DNA from: Glycine soja
Lineage: Eukaryota; Streptophyta; Magnoliopsida; Fabales; Fabaceae
NCBI RefSeq assembly: GCF_004193775.1
Contig: NC_041019.1
Location: forward strand, 14,107,020-14,171,019
DNA length: 64,000 bases
Direction: 5' to 3'
Part shown: positions 44,976 through 56,742 of the stretch, piece by piece
How positions within the stretch are numbered: position 1 is the first letter of the stretch
How the letters are laid out: each line of letters starts with the position of its first letter
Notes under the pieces: model-generated
The model's database searches: none
What the model was told of the DNA's origin: nothing
The model's input: only the letters and a program-made list of their open reading frames with translations
Position numbers and translations under genes: made by a program

Positions 44976-45830
44976 CTAATCTTCATAGCCTATTTCCAGT
45001 TTCTTTCTTCCCATGTCAACTACAATGCTTGCAGTTAACATAAATGGCCTTCCCAAGATTAAGGGAATGTCATTATCTTCACAGATATCCATTACAACAA
45101 AGTCTACTAGGAAGATAAAATGTTTTACTCTGACTAAAACATCTTCAATTACTCCATATGGTCTGGTAATGGAGCGGTCAACCAATTGTAGAGTCATTCT
45201 AGTGGGCATGATTTCCAACTCCCCCAGTCTTCTACACATGGAGAGTGACATTAGATTGATACTGGCTCCCAAGTCAATGAGAGCTTTTCCCACTGTGACT
45301 TCACCTATTGAACAAGGAATAGTCACACTCCCAGGGTCTTTGTGCTTTGGTGGAAGAATTTTTTGAATCACAGCACTGCAATTACCCTCCACAACTATAT
45401 TTTCCTGGTGAATGTACTTGTGTTTCCTTGTCAACATGTCTTTTAAAAACTTTGAGTAGAGTGGCATTTGTTGCAAAGCTTCTCCAAATGGCATAGTTAT
45501 TTCCGGTTTCCTAAAAATATCTAGGAATCTCGCCAGGTGGCGTTCCTTATCTTTCTTGGAAGGTACCAAAGGATATGGCACTTCCTTCCCCTCATCTGAA
45601 GCTTTTTCTTTCCTCTTTTCTCTTGCTTTTTCACTCCTACTCTTTTCTTCATATTTATTTTTTTCAACCTTTTCTTTTTCTTCTTTTTCTTTGTCTTTTC
45701 CTACCTTTACTTCTTTTTCTTGGTCTTTTATTTCTTTCTCTTCGACCATTATTTATTTTTCCCTCCTCTGACTCATTGCGTCTGTTACCTCATTCTTCTT
45801 TTTAACAATAGTGTCCTTCAAAGCAACTGT
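44976..45830 (-). pseudogene. Gypsy linker and aspartic protease
   Basis: The open frame 44976-45749 (257 codons) has a long lysine/glutamate-rich, probably coiled-coil part (residues 1-65), then PYPLVPSKKDKERHLARFLD, the conserved stretch FLKDMLTRKHKY, the protease active-site motif ALIDLGASINLMS near residue 160, and the flap-side ILGRPFM near 238. Retroviral-type aspartic proteases cut the gag-pol polyprotein; D-L-G in place of D-S/T-G is usual in this plant lineage. The ATG is only the first in the fragment; the true upstream part continues to the solo LTR at 45838 and beyond 47363. A stop near 45750 separates the pieces. Confidence 0.8.
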
Positions 45831-45837
45831 TGGATCA

Positions 45838-47363
45838 AGTGGCCTCGGAATAATTAAAAAGGGGGGGTTGAATTAATTATTACTGAACCTTTACTAATTA
45901 AAAATCTACCCTTCTTAGGCTTTTACTATGTTGTTAAGAAAATAAAGAATAGAAATAAAAACTTAACCAAAAGTAAAAACGATTATTAAAGTGCACAACA
46001 GAAATTAAAGAGTGTAGGGAAGAAGAAGACAAACACAAGAGTTTTATACAGGTTCGGCAACAAGCCGTGCCTACATCCAGTCTCCAAGCAACCTGCGGTC
46101 CTTGAGATTTCTTTTCAACCTTGTAAAAATCCTTTTACAAGCAAAGATCCACAAGGGATGTACCCTCCCTTGTTCTCTTTGAACAACCTAGTGGATGTAC
46201 CCTCCACTAGAACTGATCCACAAGATATGTACCCTCTCTTGTTCTCAGTCACAACAACCCAAGTAGATGTACCCTCTACTTGTACCACAAAGGATGTACC
46301 CTCCAATGTGTTAAGACAAAGTTCTCAGGCGGTTAGTCCTTCGAAACTTTGTGAAGGGGGAAACAAAAGAATTCTCAGGCGGTTAGTCCTTTGAAATCTT
46401 TTGTTTATGGGAAAGGGAAGAACCAAAAGAATTCTCAAATTGTGTCGTTTTGAATTCTTTGACAAGGGAGAAGGGAGACACAAAAGAATTCAGGCGGTTA
46501 GTCCTTTGTTCTTTTGGAAAAGGGAGAAGAGAGACACAAAAAGAATTCAGGCGGTTAGTTTTTGGCGAATTCTTTTTGGCAAAGGGAGAAGGGAATGAAA
46601 AAGATGAATAGCACAAGTTTTGTTTTCAAGGTTTTGAAAAACCAGAAAACTTAAGAAAGCTTTTGCAAAGGAAGAAGAAGAAGAAGTTCAAAGAGATTCA
46701 AGGGTTGTAAAGGATTGTTCTGAATGAATTGAATGAATTAATAAAATGCAAATCAAGGTCTTGCTTTTTATAGAATCTTCATGTCTGGTCAAGAAAACCA
46801 TTAGAAGAGTTATGACCTTTAGAAAAACTTGAAAACCATTGGAAGAGTTATATCTTTTGATTTTTGTTCAAAACTTATCACTAGTAATCGATTATCAAAT
46901 CATTGTAATCGATTACACAAAGCATTTTTGTGAAAGGATGTGACTCTTCACATTTGAATTTGAATTTCAACGTTCAAACACACTGGTAATCGATTACCAA
47001 ATTATTGTAATCGATTACACCATTTTGAAATCAATTGGAACGTTGTAAATTTAATTGAAATCTTTTGGAAAACAATCTTTGCTACTGGTAATCGATTACA
47101 ATAAACTGGTAATCGATTACCAGAGAGTAAAAACTCTTTGGTAAAAGGTTTTGTGAAAAATTCATGTGCTACTCAATGTTTTGAAAAACTTTTTAGTACT
47201 TATCTTGATTGAGTCTTTTCTTGATTCTTGAATCTTCAACTTGATTATTCTTGATTCTTGATTCTTGAAACTTAAATCTTGAAACTCATTCTCTTGAGCT
47301 TTTTGTTATCATCAAAACTCCTTGAATCAATCTTGATTCAACATCATGAAGCTTGCTTCTATA
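45838..47363 (-). mobile_element. 1.5 kb solo LTR, relative of the Sirevirus-like family
   Basis: Starts TGTTGGATCAAGTGGCCTCG and ends GCTTGCTTCTATA, with TSD GCAAC (45833-45837 and 47364-47368). The terminal CA has become TA. The body follows the pattern of the 34567-40176 LTRs: GGGGGGGTTGAATTAA near the start, GGTTCGGCAACAAGCCGTGC, five exact GTAATCGATTAC sites. It differs by an array of AGGATGTACCCTCC and CAGGCGGTTAGTCC words (46150-46560). It splits the gag-protease gene. Confidence 0.87.
46150..46560. repeat. Short interspersed tandem words inside solo LTR
   Basis: GGATGTACCCTCC-type words recur at roughly 46157, 46194, 46227, 46267 and 46293. Then CAGGCGGTTAGTCCTT recurs at 46328, 46376, 46492 and 46548, alternating with AAAAGAATTC. 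They lie in the downstream half of the LTR and may be in the transcribed leader. Confidence 0.75.
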
Positions 47364-47368
47364 GCAAC

Positions 47369-48072
47369 AACATCCTCATCCTCAGCCGCCACAAGCTTCC
47401 TGTTTCTTGTTACAACAACTTTACACTCTTCTTTGGGATTCTTCTCAGTATTTGCCCCAAAGCTGTTGGATGTCTTCTCAGCTAACTTCTTGGTGAGTTG
47501 ACCCACCAAAATCTCAAGGTTTTTCAGGGCTGACTCAGTACTCTTATGGTTGGACATGGTCACTTGCATGAATTGAGCCAGGGTTTCTTCCAGATTGGTA
47601 GTCCTCTGGAAAATATTAGGCCCTTGTTGGAAGGTCCACCGTGGTCCTTATTGAATTGATTACCATGGTGTGATCTTTATTGTCCTTGCTGATTGTAGGG
47701 ACCTTGCTGGAAACCTGAGAATCCTCGTTGGTTGTATCCTTGCCTTTGTTGATTTCCCATGTAACTAACTTCCTGCGTTTGTTCTTCAAAAGGAATACAA
47801 TGGCCGGATTCATGAGCACCACCACAAATGGTACAACCTGTAACCTGCAAAACAGAAGATTGTGAAGGTTGACCAGTAAACAATTTAGTTGGCAACTTAC
47901 CAATTGTTTCTGTTAAGATCTCAAGTTGCTTAGAAAACAACTTATTTTGTGCCAACACAGTGTCTTGTGATGGTAACTCCAATAAGCTCTTCTTGGTGGG
48001 TTGATGCACTCTATCACGTAGAATAGCATGATCACTGGCAGACATATTTTCAATCAACTCAGTTGCCTCCTC
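47369..48072 (-). pseudogene. Gypsy gag, C-terminal part with zinc knuckle
   Basis: Minus-strand frames encode ELIENMSASDHAILRDR, then LLELPSQDTVLAQNKLFSKQ, a CTICGGAHESGHC zinc knuckle (about 47805-47845), a glutamine/glycine-rich part and, after a frame change near 47650, LKNLEILVGQLTKKLAEKT. Gag forms the particle and binds RNA. The gene is broken by frame changes and by both solo LTRs. Confidence 0.75.
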
Positions 48073-50795
48073 TGTGACACCCTCTACCCCTCACATATAT
48101 ATTAATAAAGGAATAAAAATTCAAATATTAATTAAAAGTATTTTTAAAACATTTTTAAATACAAACCTTTCAAATGGGTAAAAGGCTCACATTCACTTTC
48201 TTCTACATCATATTCAAACTTGTCCAAATAAATAATAAAGTCATCTCGGCTCAAAGAAGGCCATCTAAGTTTCATGCAATTAATATAGAACCTATATCCT
48301 AATGTCACATCCTATAAGAGCGTGGTGTTCCCGTGTCCTCTAGCATGAGGTTCTTCATAGTCATCCACCTATTCATATGCTCCCCCGAACACAAAGTTCA
48401 AGATCATCACAGGATCCAAACACAAACAACAGACCGGAGTGAGTTATCATATTTCTAACTACTAGAGAGAAACAACACAACATATAGTAGCCAAATACAA
48501 TTTACTTAGCATATCTCACATTATTTCATCACTTTGTCATTCATCAATCACACTTTTCATCCATCAATCACACCTTTCAATCATCAATCACAATACACAG
48601 GAATCACACACTCCGATCAAGACATAATAACACATCAATTTCATAATAAACAATTAGCAAGCGTATGCAACAGTTATGCTAAGACTCAAGCCTATATGCA
48701 ATGTGGTACCATGTCAGTGAAAAACCTCGTCGGGAGCTTAGAAATACATGACAAGACAAACCACACAATAGTAAGTCAAGTCACTCTCACTAGGTAATAT
48801 CATAGGGAGACCAGTCAGGGTCACAGTGTTTTGCAAGAAAGCTCCAACCATATGGGATCAACATAGGCTTAAAGGAGCACTCAAACCGTGTGACCCCCAA
48901 GGCCTACACTCCGAAGAGTCTGTCAGGGCCTCTCCCTCCTGATTCAGGTCCAACCCAGAAAACATTTTAGCACACAGACTCTATCTATGAACTGTACAAA
49001 ATACCCGACTCCTCAATTGTTCTCAAAATAATTTTAACTCGTCGCCCTTTAAGGGTCTTATTATTAACTCGTCGCCCTTAAAGGGATTTAACATTAACTC
49101 GTCGCCCAAAAAGGGACTTAGCATCAACTCGTCGCCCAAAAAGAGACTTAGCATCAACTCATCGTCCTAAAAGGGACTTAGCATTAACTCGTCGCCCTAA
49201 AAGGGACTTAGCATTAACTCGTCGCCCTAAAAGGGACTTATGGTCGTGTGATTGTACAATTCATAGTTCACAACTCAATGCACACAACACCTCAATGCAC
49301 ATATATATCTCAATCATATACATACTCAATTTATCACATACACTTAATCCCAATCACCATGGTATAATCTCAATTTAACATGTTATCACACCTCATGAAT
49401 CATATACACTTTACTTATGAACTATGCAATACACACATTTACTCAATTGTTTTCAAAATTATTTTAACTCGTCGGGTTCCCACAGTGGATCTCATCACAA
49501 TACTCGTCGCCCTTAAAGGGTCTTACAATTGTGTGATTGCACAGTTCATAGTTCACAACTCAATGCATACATCTCATCTCAATACACATGTATTTCATCA
49601 TCCGTCACATGTTCAATTTATCACATACGCGCAGTTGGAATCATCATTTCATAACCTAAACATAACAATTTATACAAAAGATTTTATCACAACATGGGGT
49701 GTAAAACCTCTGAAATAGTTTCTCACAATTGTATCAAAATCAATTAATCAAAATCATGGGTTAAACACAAAGACATCAAGAGCACTCAAGTTTATCAATC
49801 AATTCTCATCAGGACATCAATTGGTACCTAGAACACAATAATATTGTATTTATAATCATAAAGGAAAAATTATAATTCAATAAACATCCGAAAATAAACC
49901 CAAATTTAGTTCTCTAAGAATCCCTACACATGTTCATTCTAACCCCCAATTGCGATAAACTCATCCCTTACCTCTGAGCGGACTCACGTGTCTTCAGCCA
50001 GCAATAGTAACATCTATAGCGGTTCCCTAAGATTCCTTTAGTTATTCCTCCGACTGCTCCGATAGAATTTCCAAACGTCAGAGAGACGGAGAAGGGATTG
50101 AAACCTCCACTTGTACTGTCTTCATGTGATTCCTTTTTCTCCCTCCACGAATGTTATATCTAAAATCCCAACGGTTTAAGTGTGCACAATTGAATTTCGA
50201 ACAACATATCCAAATTTTATGAAAATCCAACGGTTAAAGAAACCGGGATCGTAGTTTTACCGAGACAGTTTTGCGTTTCTGCGGGAAATTAAAATGCTAC
50301 AATGAGAAGGGTTTTCCTCTAATCTCATAAATGAATTTGAAATTCCCAACGGTGAGAATGTTTAAAATTTGGTTTTGAACGTGGTATTCAAATTTCACAA
50401 CGATCCAACGGTGAACGAGTCCGAGATCGTCATTTTTCTGAGGCAGGTTTGGTGGGCTGCGGAAAAAAGAAAGGGTTTTAAGAGGAGAAGGGGAAAAACG
50501 AAAATGAGGTCAAAAAGAGACACCTGACTTAGCATAACTATTTATACCTAGGGTACTCAACCTATTATTTGCTCTATATTTATTTATTTATTTATTTTAT
50601 AAAAACAGCTCTATTTTATCTTCTATCAAACAAATAAATGAAATACCCTTTTTATTTTATCTCAAATCATTATTTTAATTAGTAATTATATCTCCTTATT
50701 TATTTATTTATAAAATCTCGTCATTTTTCTAAAACTCTATTTATTTATAAATAACAATCCTTTTTAATCTAGATTACAAAAATTGGGATGTTACA
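48073..50795 (-). mobile_element. 2.7 kb solo LTR, Gypsy type
   Basis: On the + strand from TGTGACACCCTCTACCCC to TTGGGATGTTACA, with TSD TCCTC at 48068-48072 and 50796-50800. Read on the minus strand it starts TGTAACATCCC, like the solo LTR at 25749, which suggests a related long-LTR chromovirus family in minus orientation (inference). Contains a 30 bp tandem array (49033-49241). No internal coding region. Confidence 0.87.
49033..49241. repeat. Seven tandem copies of a 30 bp unit
   Basis: The unit AACTCGTCGCCCTAAAAGGG plus ACTTAGCATT is repeated seven times. CCCTTAAAGGG inside each unit is palindromic. A partial further copy is near 49490. Confidence 0.92.
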
Positions 50796-50800
50796 TCCTC

Positions 50801-50983
50801 AGGGGTCATCAGCTTTATCTTTCCTCCTGCTGAAGCATCTAACAACTGTTTGGATTGTGGTCTCAGCCCATCTATGAATATATTCAACTGAGTTGGCTCA
50901 GAGAGTCCATGAGTGGGAGTCTTCCTTAACAAACCTCGAAATCTCTCCAATGCTTCACTCAGGGATTCATCTGGGAACTGGTG
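50801..50983 (-). pseudogene. Gypsy gag, conserved N-terminal block, truncated
   Basis: The minus strand reads HQFPDESLSEALERFRGLLR followed by THGLSEPTQLNIFIDGLRPQ and SKQLLDASAGGKI, the conserved retrotransposon gag core. The frame ends abruptly at 50983, where similarity stops, marking a deletion or rearrangement breakpoint. Confidence 0.8.
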
Positions 50984-51218
50984 GAATTATGAGTAGCAAC
51001 CTTCCCTTCTACAGTCCCTATAATAATTTTCCAAATAGTTTTGTACTCACAATGAGAAAAAGTTCTAGCAAATGTTCATGACTTCTATTTGAAAGAAAAA
51101 AAGCAAAAATTTGAGAAATGGTAAAATAATGTTCGATTTCAAGCGTGTTTGCCATTCATGACTTACCGGGAAATTTTTTTAAATCCTCCCCCATTTAATA
51201 ATTTTTTTTAAAAAAAGG

Positions 51219-51662
51219 TTAAATTGGTTCATATAGTTTCATGATTCTTACTTTCTTAGTCCCTATAGTTTGAAAGTGGTCTTTTTAGTCTCTATAATTT
51301 ATATTTTTATTCTCTTTTAGTCTTTATAGTTTTGAAAGTGATCTTTTTAGTTTTTATAATCCCATGATTCTTACTTTTTTAGTCCCTATAGTTTGAAAGT
51401 GGTCTTTTTATCTCTATAGTTTATATTTTTATTCTCTTTTAGTCTTTGTAGTTTTGAAAGTAATCTTTTTAGTTTTTATAATTCCATGATTCTTACTTTT
51501 TTAGTCCTATAGTTTTTAAATTACAAAGACTAAAAGAGAATTAAAATGTAAATTATTAGAATTAAAAAAAATAATTTTAAGCTACATGAATTAAAAAAGA
51601 ATTAAAATATAAATTATAAGGACTAAAAAGATAATTTTTAGAGACCAAATGAGTAATTTAAT
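51219..51662. repeat. Inverted and tandem AT-rich repeat, MITE-like
   Basis: 2.3 tandem units of 122-123 bp start CATGATTCTTACTTTYTTAG at 51240, 51363 and 51485. A reversed, diverged copy of the same words (GACTAAAAGAGAATTAAAAT, GGACTAAAAAGATAATTTTT) fills 51530-51650. The ends TTAAATTGGTTCA and (reversed) TTAAATTACTCAT suggest diverged terminal inverted repeats. No TSD confirmed. Confidence 0.6.
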
Positions 51663-52993
51663 AAAAAAAATTACAAAAAAGCCGGCGATGTTAGCACATT
51701 ATATTAGTAAATAATAATGCATGTCTCTTTATGACAAAGGCACTACATATGACTCGTGCCTATGCGAAAGGCTAAATGATAAACAAAAGGAAATTTCGCA
51801 TCCCATAAATTTTGTCTCATTTTTTTAAGAGTTGTCTCCTAATTTTTCCTGATATACAATTATTTTATTTATAAAAGTTATCTCCCGTAAGGCTTTACGC
51901 TCATTAAACAATTCTAAGGAAAAAGTTTCCCCTTCATTCTTATTTAAAATCTAAAATATTTTCTTCTTCAACACAGATTAAAAAAAAGAAATTAAAAAGC
52001 ACTTTTTAGACTTCAATTTAACTCTCAATTAAGAGGAACAAAAGATTTTCTCTCTTTGCCTAAATATCCTAACAATAAGAAATCTCAGCCATTTTTTATA
52101 CCTTCATTTCGTTTTCCCTCAATCACAAAACCCTCCAAAGGTAGCAAATAATTTTAAACCCAAACAAAAAACAGGTGGGGCTAGTATTGCCTGATCTGTT
52201 TAGGACCATGAGGTCCATCCTAGTCCCTTGTAGCCTCACAATGATTTTCTTAGTGACCCATCATCTTCTATAGGCATTATATAGACTTAAATGTCAGACC
52301 CTGCAGCTAGCCTTAATAAATGGGCATAGGATAGAAGTTCCCAACCAAACCAACATGGCATGGGCAAAATGTGTCTATCTGATTTGGCTTCCACCTTCTT
52401 GGCTGCCCCTATGCTTATGAATTAGATAGTCTTCATAATTAATCAAATTTCAATATTATCAATAAAAATGGTCCCTTTTCTAAATTTCATGTATTACTTA
52501 GGTTTTATAGTGATTGAGCAGTGCTATTTATAATAAAAAAAACAAATAAGGAAGATTTTCTTTTGTTATTTTCACATAAAGCATCTTTAAAAAATTATAT
52601 ATTAACATAAAATCATTTGCTACCTTACTCATACACTAAAATTAATGTAGAATAAATATTTGCAGTATAAACTTTTAAAATATACAAAAATATGAATAAT
52701 TTAATTATCTTCTTATTATCCTTTAATTTTAATCAAATTTCACAACAAAGTAATCAAGATAATATAAAAGTATAATAAATAGTTAGATCAATAAGAATCA
52801 TATAATTTTGTAATAATTAATTGTGTGATAATTAATATAATTACATCAATGTAATTTGATCTCTTCCTTATTTGTGTATGTGACAAGATCAATTAACATC
52901 ATCTTTATAATCATGTATATCAAATTTCACATAAATTGAACATGCATAAGTACGTTATATAGTAATGACCATTTTCCTATGTTTAAAAAAAAT
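51663..52993. other. Intergenic DNA, no gene recognised
   Basis: AT-rich. 52170-52430 has higher GC and could be an old gene or repeat fragment, but no frame gives a recognisable product. Confidence 0.5.
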
Positions 52994-54182
52994 AATTAAA
53001 TGTCACTTTTAGCCATTTATGTTTCAGTGATTTCCGTTTTGATTCCTTAAGTTTCAAAAGTCTCATTTTATTCTTTATGCTTTCCAATGATTTCATTTGA
53101 TCCTTTTTAGCATAAGCATTAAATATATTAACAGAAAAGTGTGATGTGTGTGCTAATGTTGATCGGGAGGATGATAAGACATGTTAATTAAAATATGGTT
53201 TTGAATAGTGTTATTTTGATCCTTTAAGATTTTTAAATGGTTTCAATTCTCTCCCTCAAGTTTTTAAATGGTTCTATTTTAGTCATTTAAGGTTGCGAAA
53301 AGTTTCATATTAGTATTGTTAATTCCATATACACATACTCAATGTTTACTTCTAGTAGTAGATGATCTTCTCCTCTACCACATAATAAGTTAATAACCAT
53401 GTTTTTTCCTCCTTTTGATTTACTACTTCAAATACATGTGAACTAATGAACCTTCTACCATTGGTAAATTCAACAACATAAACACAATATTACCAATTAC
53501 CCCTAACATGACAACAAATCCAATGGTAAACGTCTTCAGTCATCTCCTACAAAAAAATTAAGGATTTTTGCAAGTTAACAATTTTTTTCCTCTACCCCAT
53601 AATAATCATGTATTTGAAGTAGTAGATTAGCATTGTATTAGGAATCAAGAATAGGTTGTGGTGTCAAGTGTACCAATGTAATTTGGCAATTAATTATCCA
53701 AATTAAGGTGGCTTTTCCTAGATCATGATTGTATTGGTTTAGTATTATGTATTATGGTCAATTGTACCTAAATTTGAAGTTATCTAAAGTGATTTGAAAT
53801 ACTTTGAAGTAATGTGATAGTTTTGATAGAAGATCGTCTGCTACAAATAGTAGACATTGAGTATATGTATATAGAATTGACGGTACTAATATGAAAATTT
53901 TCCTAAACTTAAATGACCAAAATAAAACCATTTAAAAACATAGAGGATTAAATTGAAACCATTTTAAAATCTTAAAGGACCAAACTAACATCATTTGAAA
54001 TGATGTTATTTCAATTAACATGTCATATCATCATCCCAATTAGCATTAATGAAGCATGTCACACTTTTATGTTAACATATTTAACGTTTTTGCTAAAAAG
54101 AACCAAAACAACACTACTAAAACTTAAAAGATTAAAATAGAAAGACACTACAAACATAAATGATTAAAAGTGATATTTAGCC
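52994..54182. mobile_element. Fold-back element with arms of about 350 bp
   Basis: The left arm (about 52994-53376) and right arm (about 53829-54182) are inverted diverged copies: ATGTCACTTTTAGCCATTTA against the reversed right end ATATCACTTTTAATCATTTA, and inner blocks ACACATACTCAATGTTTACT against the reversed ACATATACTCAATGTCTACT. In the centre TTTACTACTTCAAATACATG (near 53420) and CATGTATTTGAAGTAGTAGA (near 53608) pair as well, so the structure is close to a full 1.2 kb hairpin. Non-coding. Probably a long-TIR Mutator-like or fold-back element; exact ends and TSD are not certain. Confidence 0.7.
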
Positions 54183-54802
54183 AAAAATATGTTATCTGTA
54201 AAAAAAAGTGATGAAATAGACATTAGGTTTTGATTTGCTTGAAATTTTATAAACTTGACCTACTTTATAAGAATTTTTAATTGAATGCTTGAATTGATTA
54301 TGATTTCTTATTGAGAAAATTATATTAAGTGATGCAATATATATAAATTTTTTTTATTTTTCTTTAAGAATTAATTTCAATTTCATTTTATATATATTAT
54401 CTAGTTCACCAAACTACACAATAACTTTTAGAATTTTATTATTTTTTAATTTCAAATTTTACTAACATGAAATTACAATTGAAGTTATCATTTTATTTCA
54501 AAATGGGTCAATTGATGAGAGGAGATTAGATAGATGTTAAATGAAATGACCTAAATACCTTCTAGTTATAGCAAAAAAAAAAAAAAACTTGAAATAAGAT
54601 TCATATTTTTTTTCTACATATTCTAATTTTTATTATCACTCCATGAAATTGTATTCTTTACATTGAACCTGGCATTATTTAAGATGCTAGAATGACATAT
54701 ATACTTTGGAAGAACATGGGGAAATCTTTCTAGAGGAGCACATATGTTTAAAGTATAAGACGATAATGTCCTAAGAGAAAGGATGACCACAAAAAAAAAA
54801 TA
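54183..54802. other. AT-rich spacer
   Basis: No gene or element end seen. Confidence 0.6.
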
Positions 54803-54807
54803 CCAAT

Positions 54808-55454
54808 TGTACCTACCAAAATTCGAAGCTGGCTCACGTCAGGATGGACCTGACCAAAGTGGGCTCCTAGACTTCACATATCTGCTTTGAAAGAGGTCTT
54901 TGTTAAGAGAACAAGAGGGGGACCTACAAAACAAAGGACTTTAACGCTCAAATAAGTATGAGTTAGGAAATAAAACATGTACAAGCGTAAGTGTAAGCTT
55001 GAGTGAGCGTTCGAGAGATAATAAGTGCACATGTGTGTTTACTCGTGTGTTGAGGGATCGATAGAATCTGGTATTTATAGGAGTGGAGTGGAGCTGCAGG
55101 TTCTTGTTTGTAGGGGTTGTTATAGCCTTTGCAGATAATTACCAACTTATAGATAATAGCCGGTAGCTTGTAGATAATGATATAGATAACATGTAGACTA
55201 AAGATAATTGCTGGTAAATAAATGTACCTTATAGATAATGTGTGACTTTGTAGATAATTAGCTACCTGCCAAGAGATAAGAGATAACAAGATATTCAAAT
55301 AGTAACATGTTAGAGATAACCTGTTAGTTAGGGAGCCCGACTGCTAAGGGTCGAGTGTCCGTGCTCTTATTCTAAGGCTGACGTGGAGGGTTGACATGTG
55401 TCTCGGAGCGCCATGTAGGGTGTCACATGTATTTTATGGACCTTGGACAGTACA
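54808..55454 (-). mobile_element. 647 bp solo LTR of the Tat-like family
   Basis: TGTACCTACC at the start, GGACAGTACA at the end, TSD CCAAT at 54803-54807 and 55455-55459. It aligns along its whole length with the LTR at 29703-30335, including the TAGATAATTAGC and CCCGACTGCTAAGGGT blocks. TATAAATA on the minus strand (55072-55079) supports minus orientation. Confidence 0.9.
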
Positions 55455-55459
55455 CCAAT

Positions 55460-56675
55460 CAAAGAATTTATAACACTCTTACTATATTTGAAATAAAACA
55501 CTTGAGAGAGAAAGAGATAGAAGAATTTATTCTTTTCTTCCTTTTTTTTTCTACCTTAGGTCGGGCTCAACTTCTTTTTCTTGTCCTATAGGTAAACACT
55601 TTTACATTATTTCTTGGTAAACTATCTTTTTAGTATCCTAACTTTTTTGAATTTATATTTTGTTTTTAAAATTTTTTTAAAGGACTAAAAGTACGGATAA
55701 AAAAAAGTTAAGAAACTAAAAGTCAAGACATAAAAAGAAGTTCAAGGACTAAAAACAGATAAAAAAAGTTCAATAATTAAAAAAGAAATTTTAAAAACTT
55801 TAAGGATTAAAAAGATAATAAATCCTTATTTTTTATATTTTTTACTAATCCACAATATATTTCTCCTTCTCTCACAAGGGCAATTGCTTCTAGCATCTTC
55901 AAATTTCCTTCCTTCACCCTTTTAACCTTTCAAAAAGCCTAACTCAGATGTAATTTTATATAACATATTAGTCTGTCTTGAATGACTAATCCAAAATGTA
56001 AATTATATTCCAAAATTAGGGTGCAGGAAGCAGTTCGGAGGTAAATGAAGCAATTGCCCTCATAAGGCCCATCACGAGAGTTAACAATGTTCAACCCACG
56101 AGTCCCCTTATATGTTGAAAGCTTGTGAGTTGATGAAATACTTACCTTAAGCTCCTAATCAATAGTAATTCCCATATGCCGAGGGGGGTCAGTTGCACTC
56201 CTTTTATTTTTTCTCTTCACGCTCCGATTATGTGTGTGTGTGTGTAAAAATGTATTTCTCATAATGAAAAACTACAATAACAAAACTAATTTATGTAATG
56301 TAACCACTACACCAAGAAAGCTATTTTATCTAGATCTTCCAAAAGGGGAAGAACAAAAGAAGATGTTCATCGAAGACAACAAACACTGGCCAAAAGCGAG
56401 AGAAATCGGGAGAGGGTGCAGAATGAGGGGCTAGGTGAAGTGAGAAGGGAAAGGAAATGATATTTTGTTTAAGAGTATGGAAGAGTAATTTTGGTATTTT
56501 CAAATTTTAAAAAGAAGCGGTGTAAGGAGAAAATGAGGTGTGAAAAGAAAGGCTTTGTGTCAAATCAACAATTCATTGCTTGCATAGAACTTATTTGGTA
56601 ATTGCGTGCAGCAGCATTCTTCTAGTACACCCAATAAATTATTGTAAATTTTGAAAGTATCCTACAAATAAACAT
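55460..56675. other. Intergenic DNA with a diverged repeat
   Basis: 55612-55828 has GGACTAAAA and inverted ATCTTTTTAGT words at its two ends (TAAACTATCTTTTTAGTATC and, reversed, TTATTATCTTTTTAATCC) and is a probable decayed MITE. The open frame at 56234-56434 has no family features. Confidence 0.45.
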
Positions 56676-56742
56676 ATGGATTCGTAATCCATTTATGGAT
56701 TAGCTTGTTAGCATGACACTCTAACCAATTGAGTTAATAGAT
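56676..56742 (-). tRNA. tRNA-like relic (pseudo-tRNA or SINE head)
   Basis: The minus strand reads ATTAACTCAATTGGTTAGAG (box A and D-arm-like), then a loop CTAACAA in anticodon position, then GGATTACGAATCC resembling the T arm and box B with an extra base. The D-arm region is close to plant nuclear tRNA-Ile. The acceptor stem does not pair, so it is a pseudogene or the tRNA-derived head of a SINE. Confidence 0.45.

Larger units (their letters stand above)
43057..50983 (-). mobile_element. 5'-truncated Gypsy gag-protease element, Athila-like, with two nested solo LTRs
   Basis: Minus-strand order: gag N-part (50801-50983), gag C-part (47616-48072), linker and protease (44976-45830), short 3' region, polypurine-like ATTGGGGGGT, and 3' LTR (43057-44688). 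The protease is followed directly by non-coding sequence and the LTR, so reverse transcriptase, RNase H and integrase are missing; this could be an original non-autonomous design or a deletion. The gag and 5' LTR are lost beyond 50983. Solo LTRs at 45838-47363 and 48073-50795 interrupt gag-pro. The DLGAS protease motif is typical of Athila and Tat lineages. Confidence 0.75.

Noticed and set aside
45556..45805. Plus-strand open frames rich in Ser/Phe/Leu
   Set aside because: They are the complement of the lysine/glutamate-rich linker of the Gypsy gag-protease frame.
48073..50795. Internal region of the Gypsy element between two gag parts
   Set aside because: TG...CA ends and the TCCTC duplication on both sides show it is a separate solo LTR insertion.
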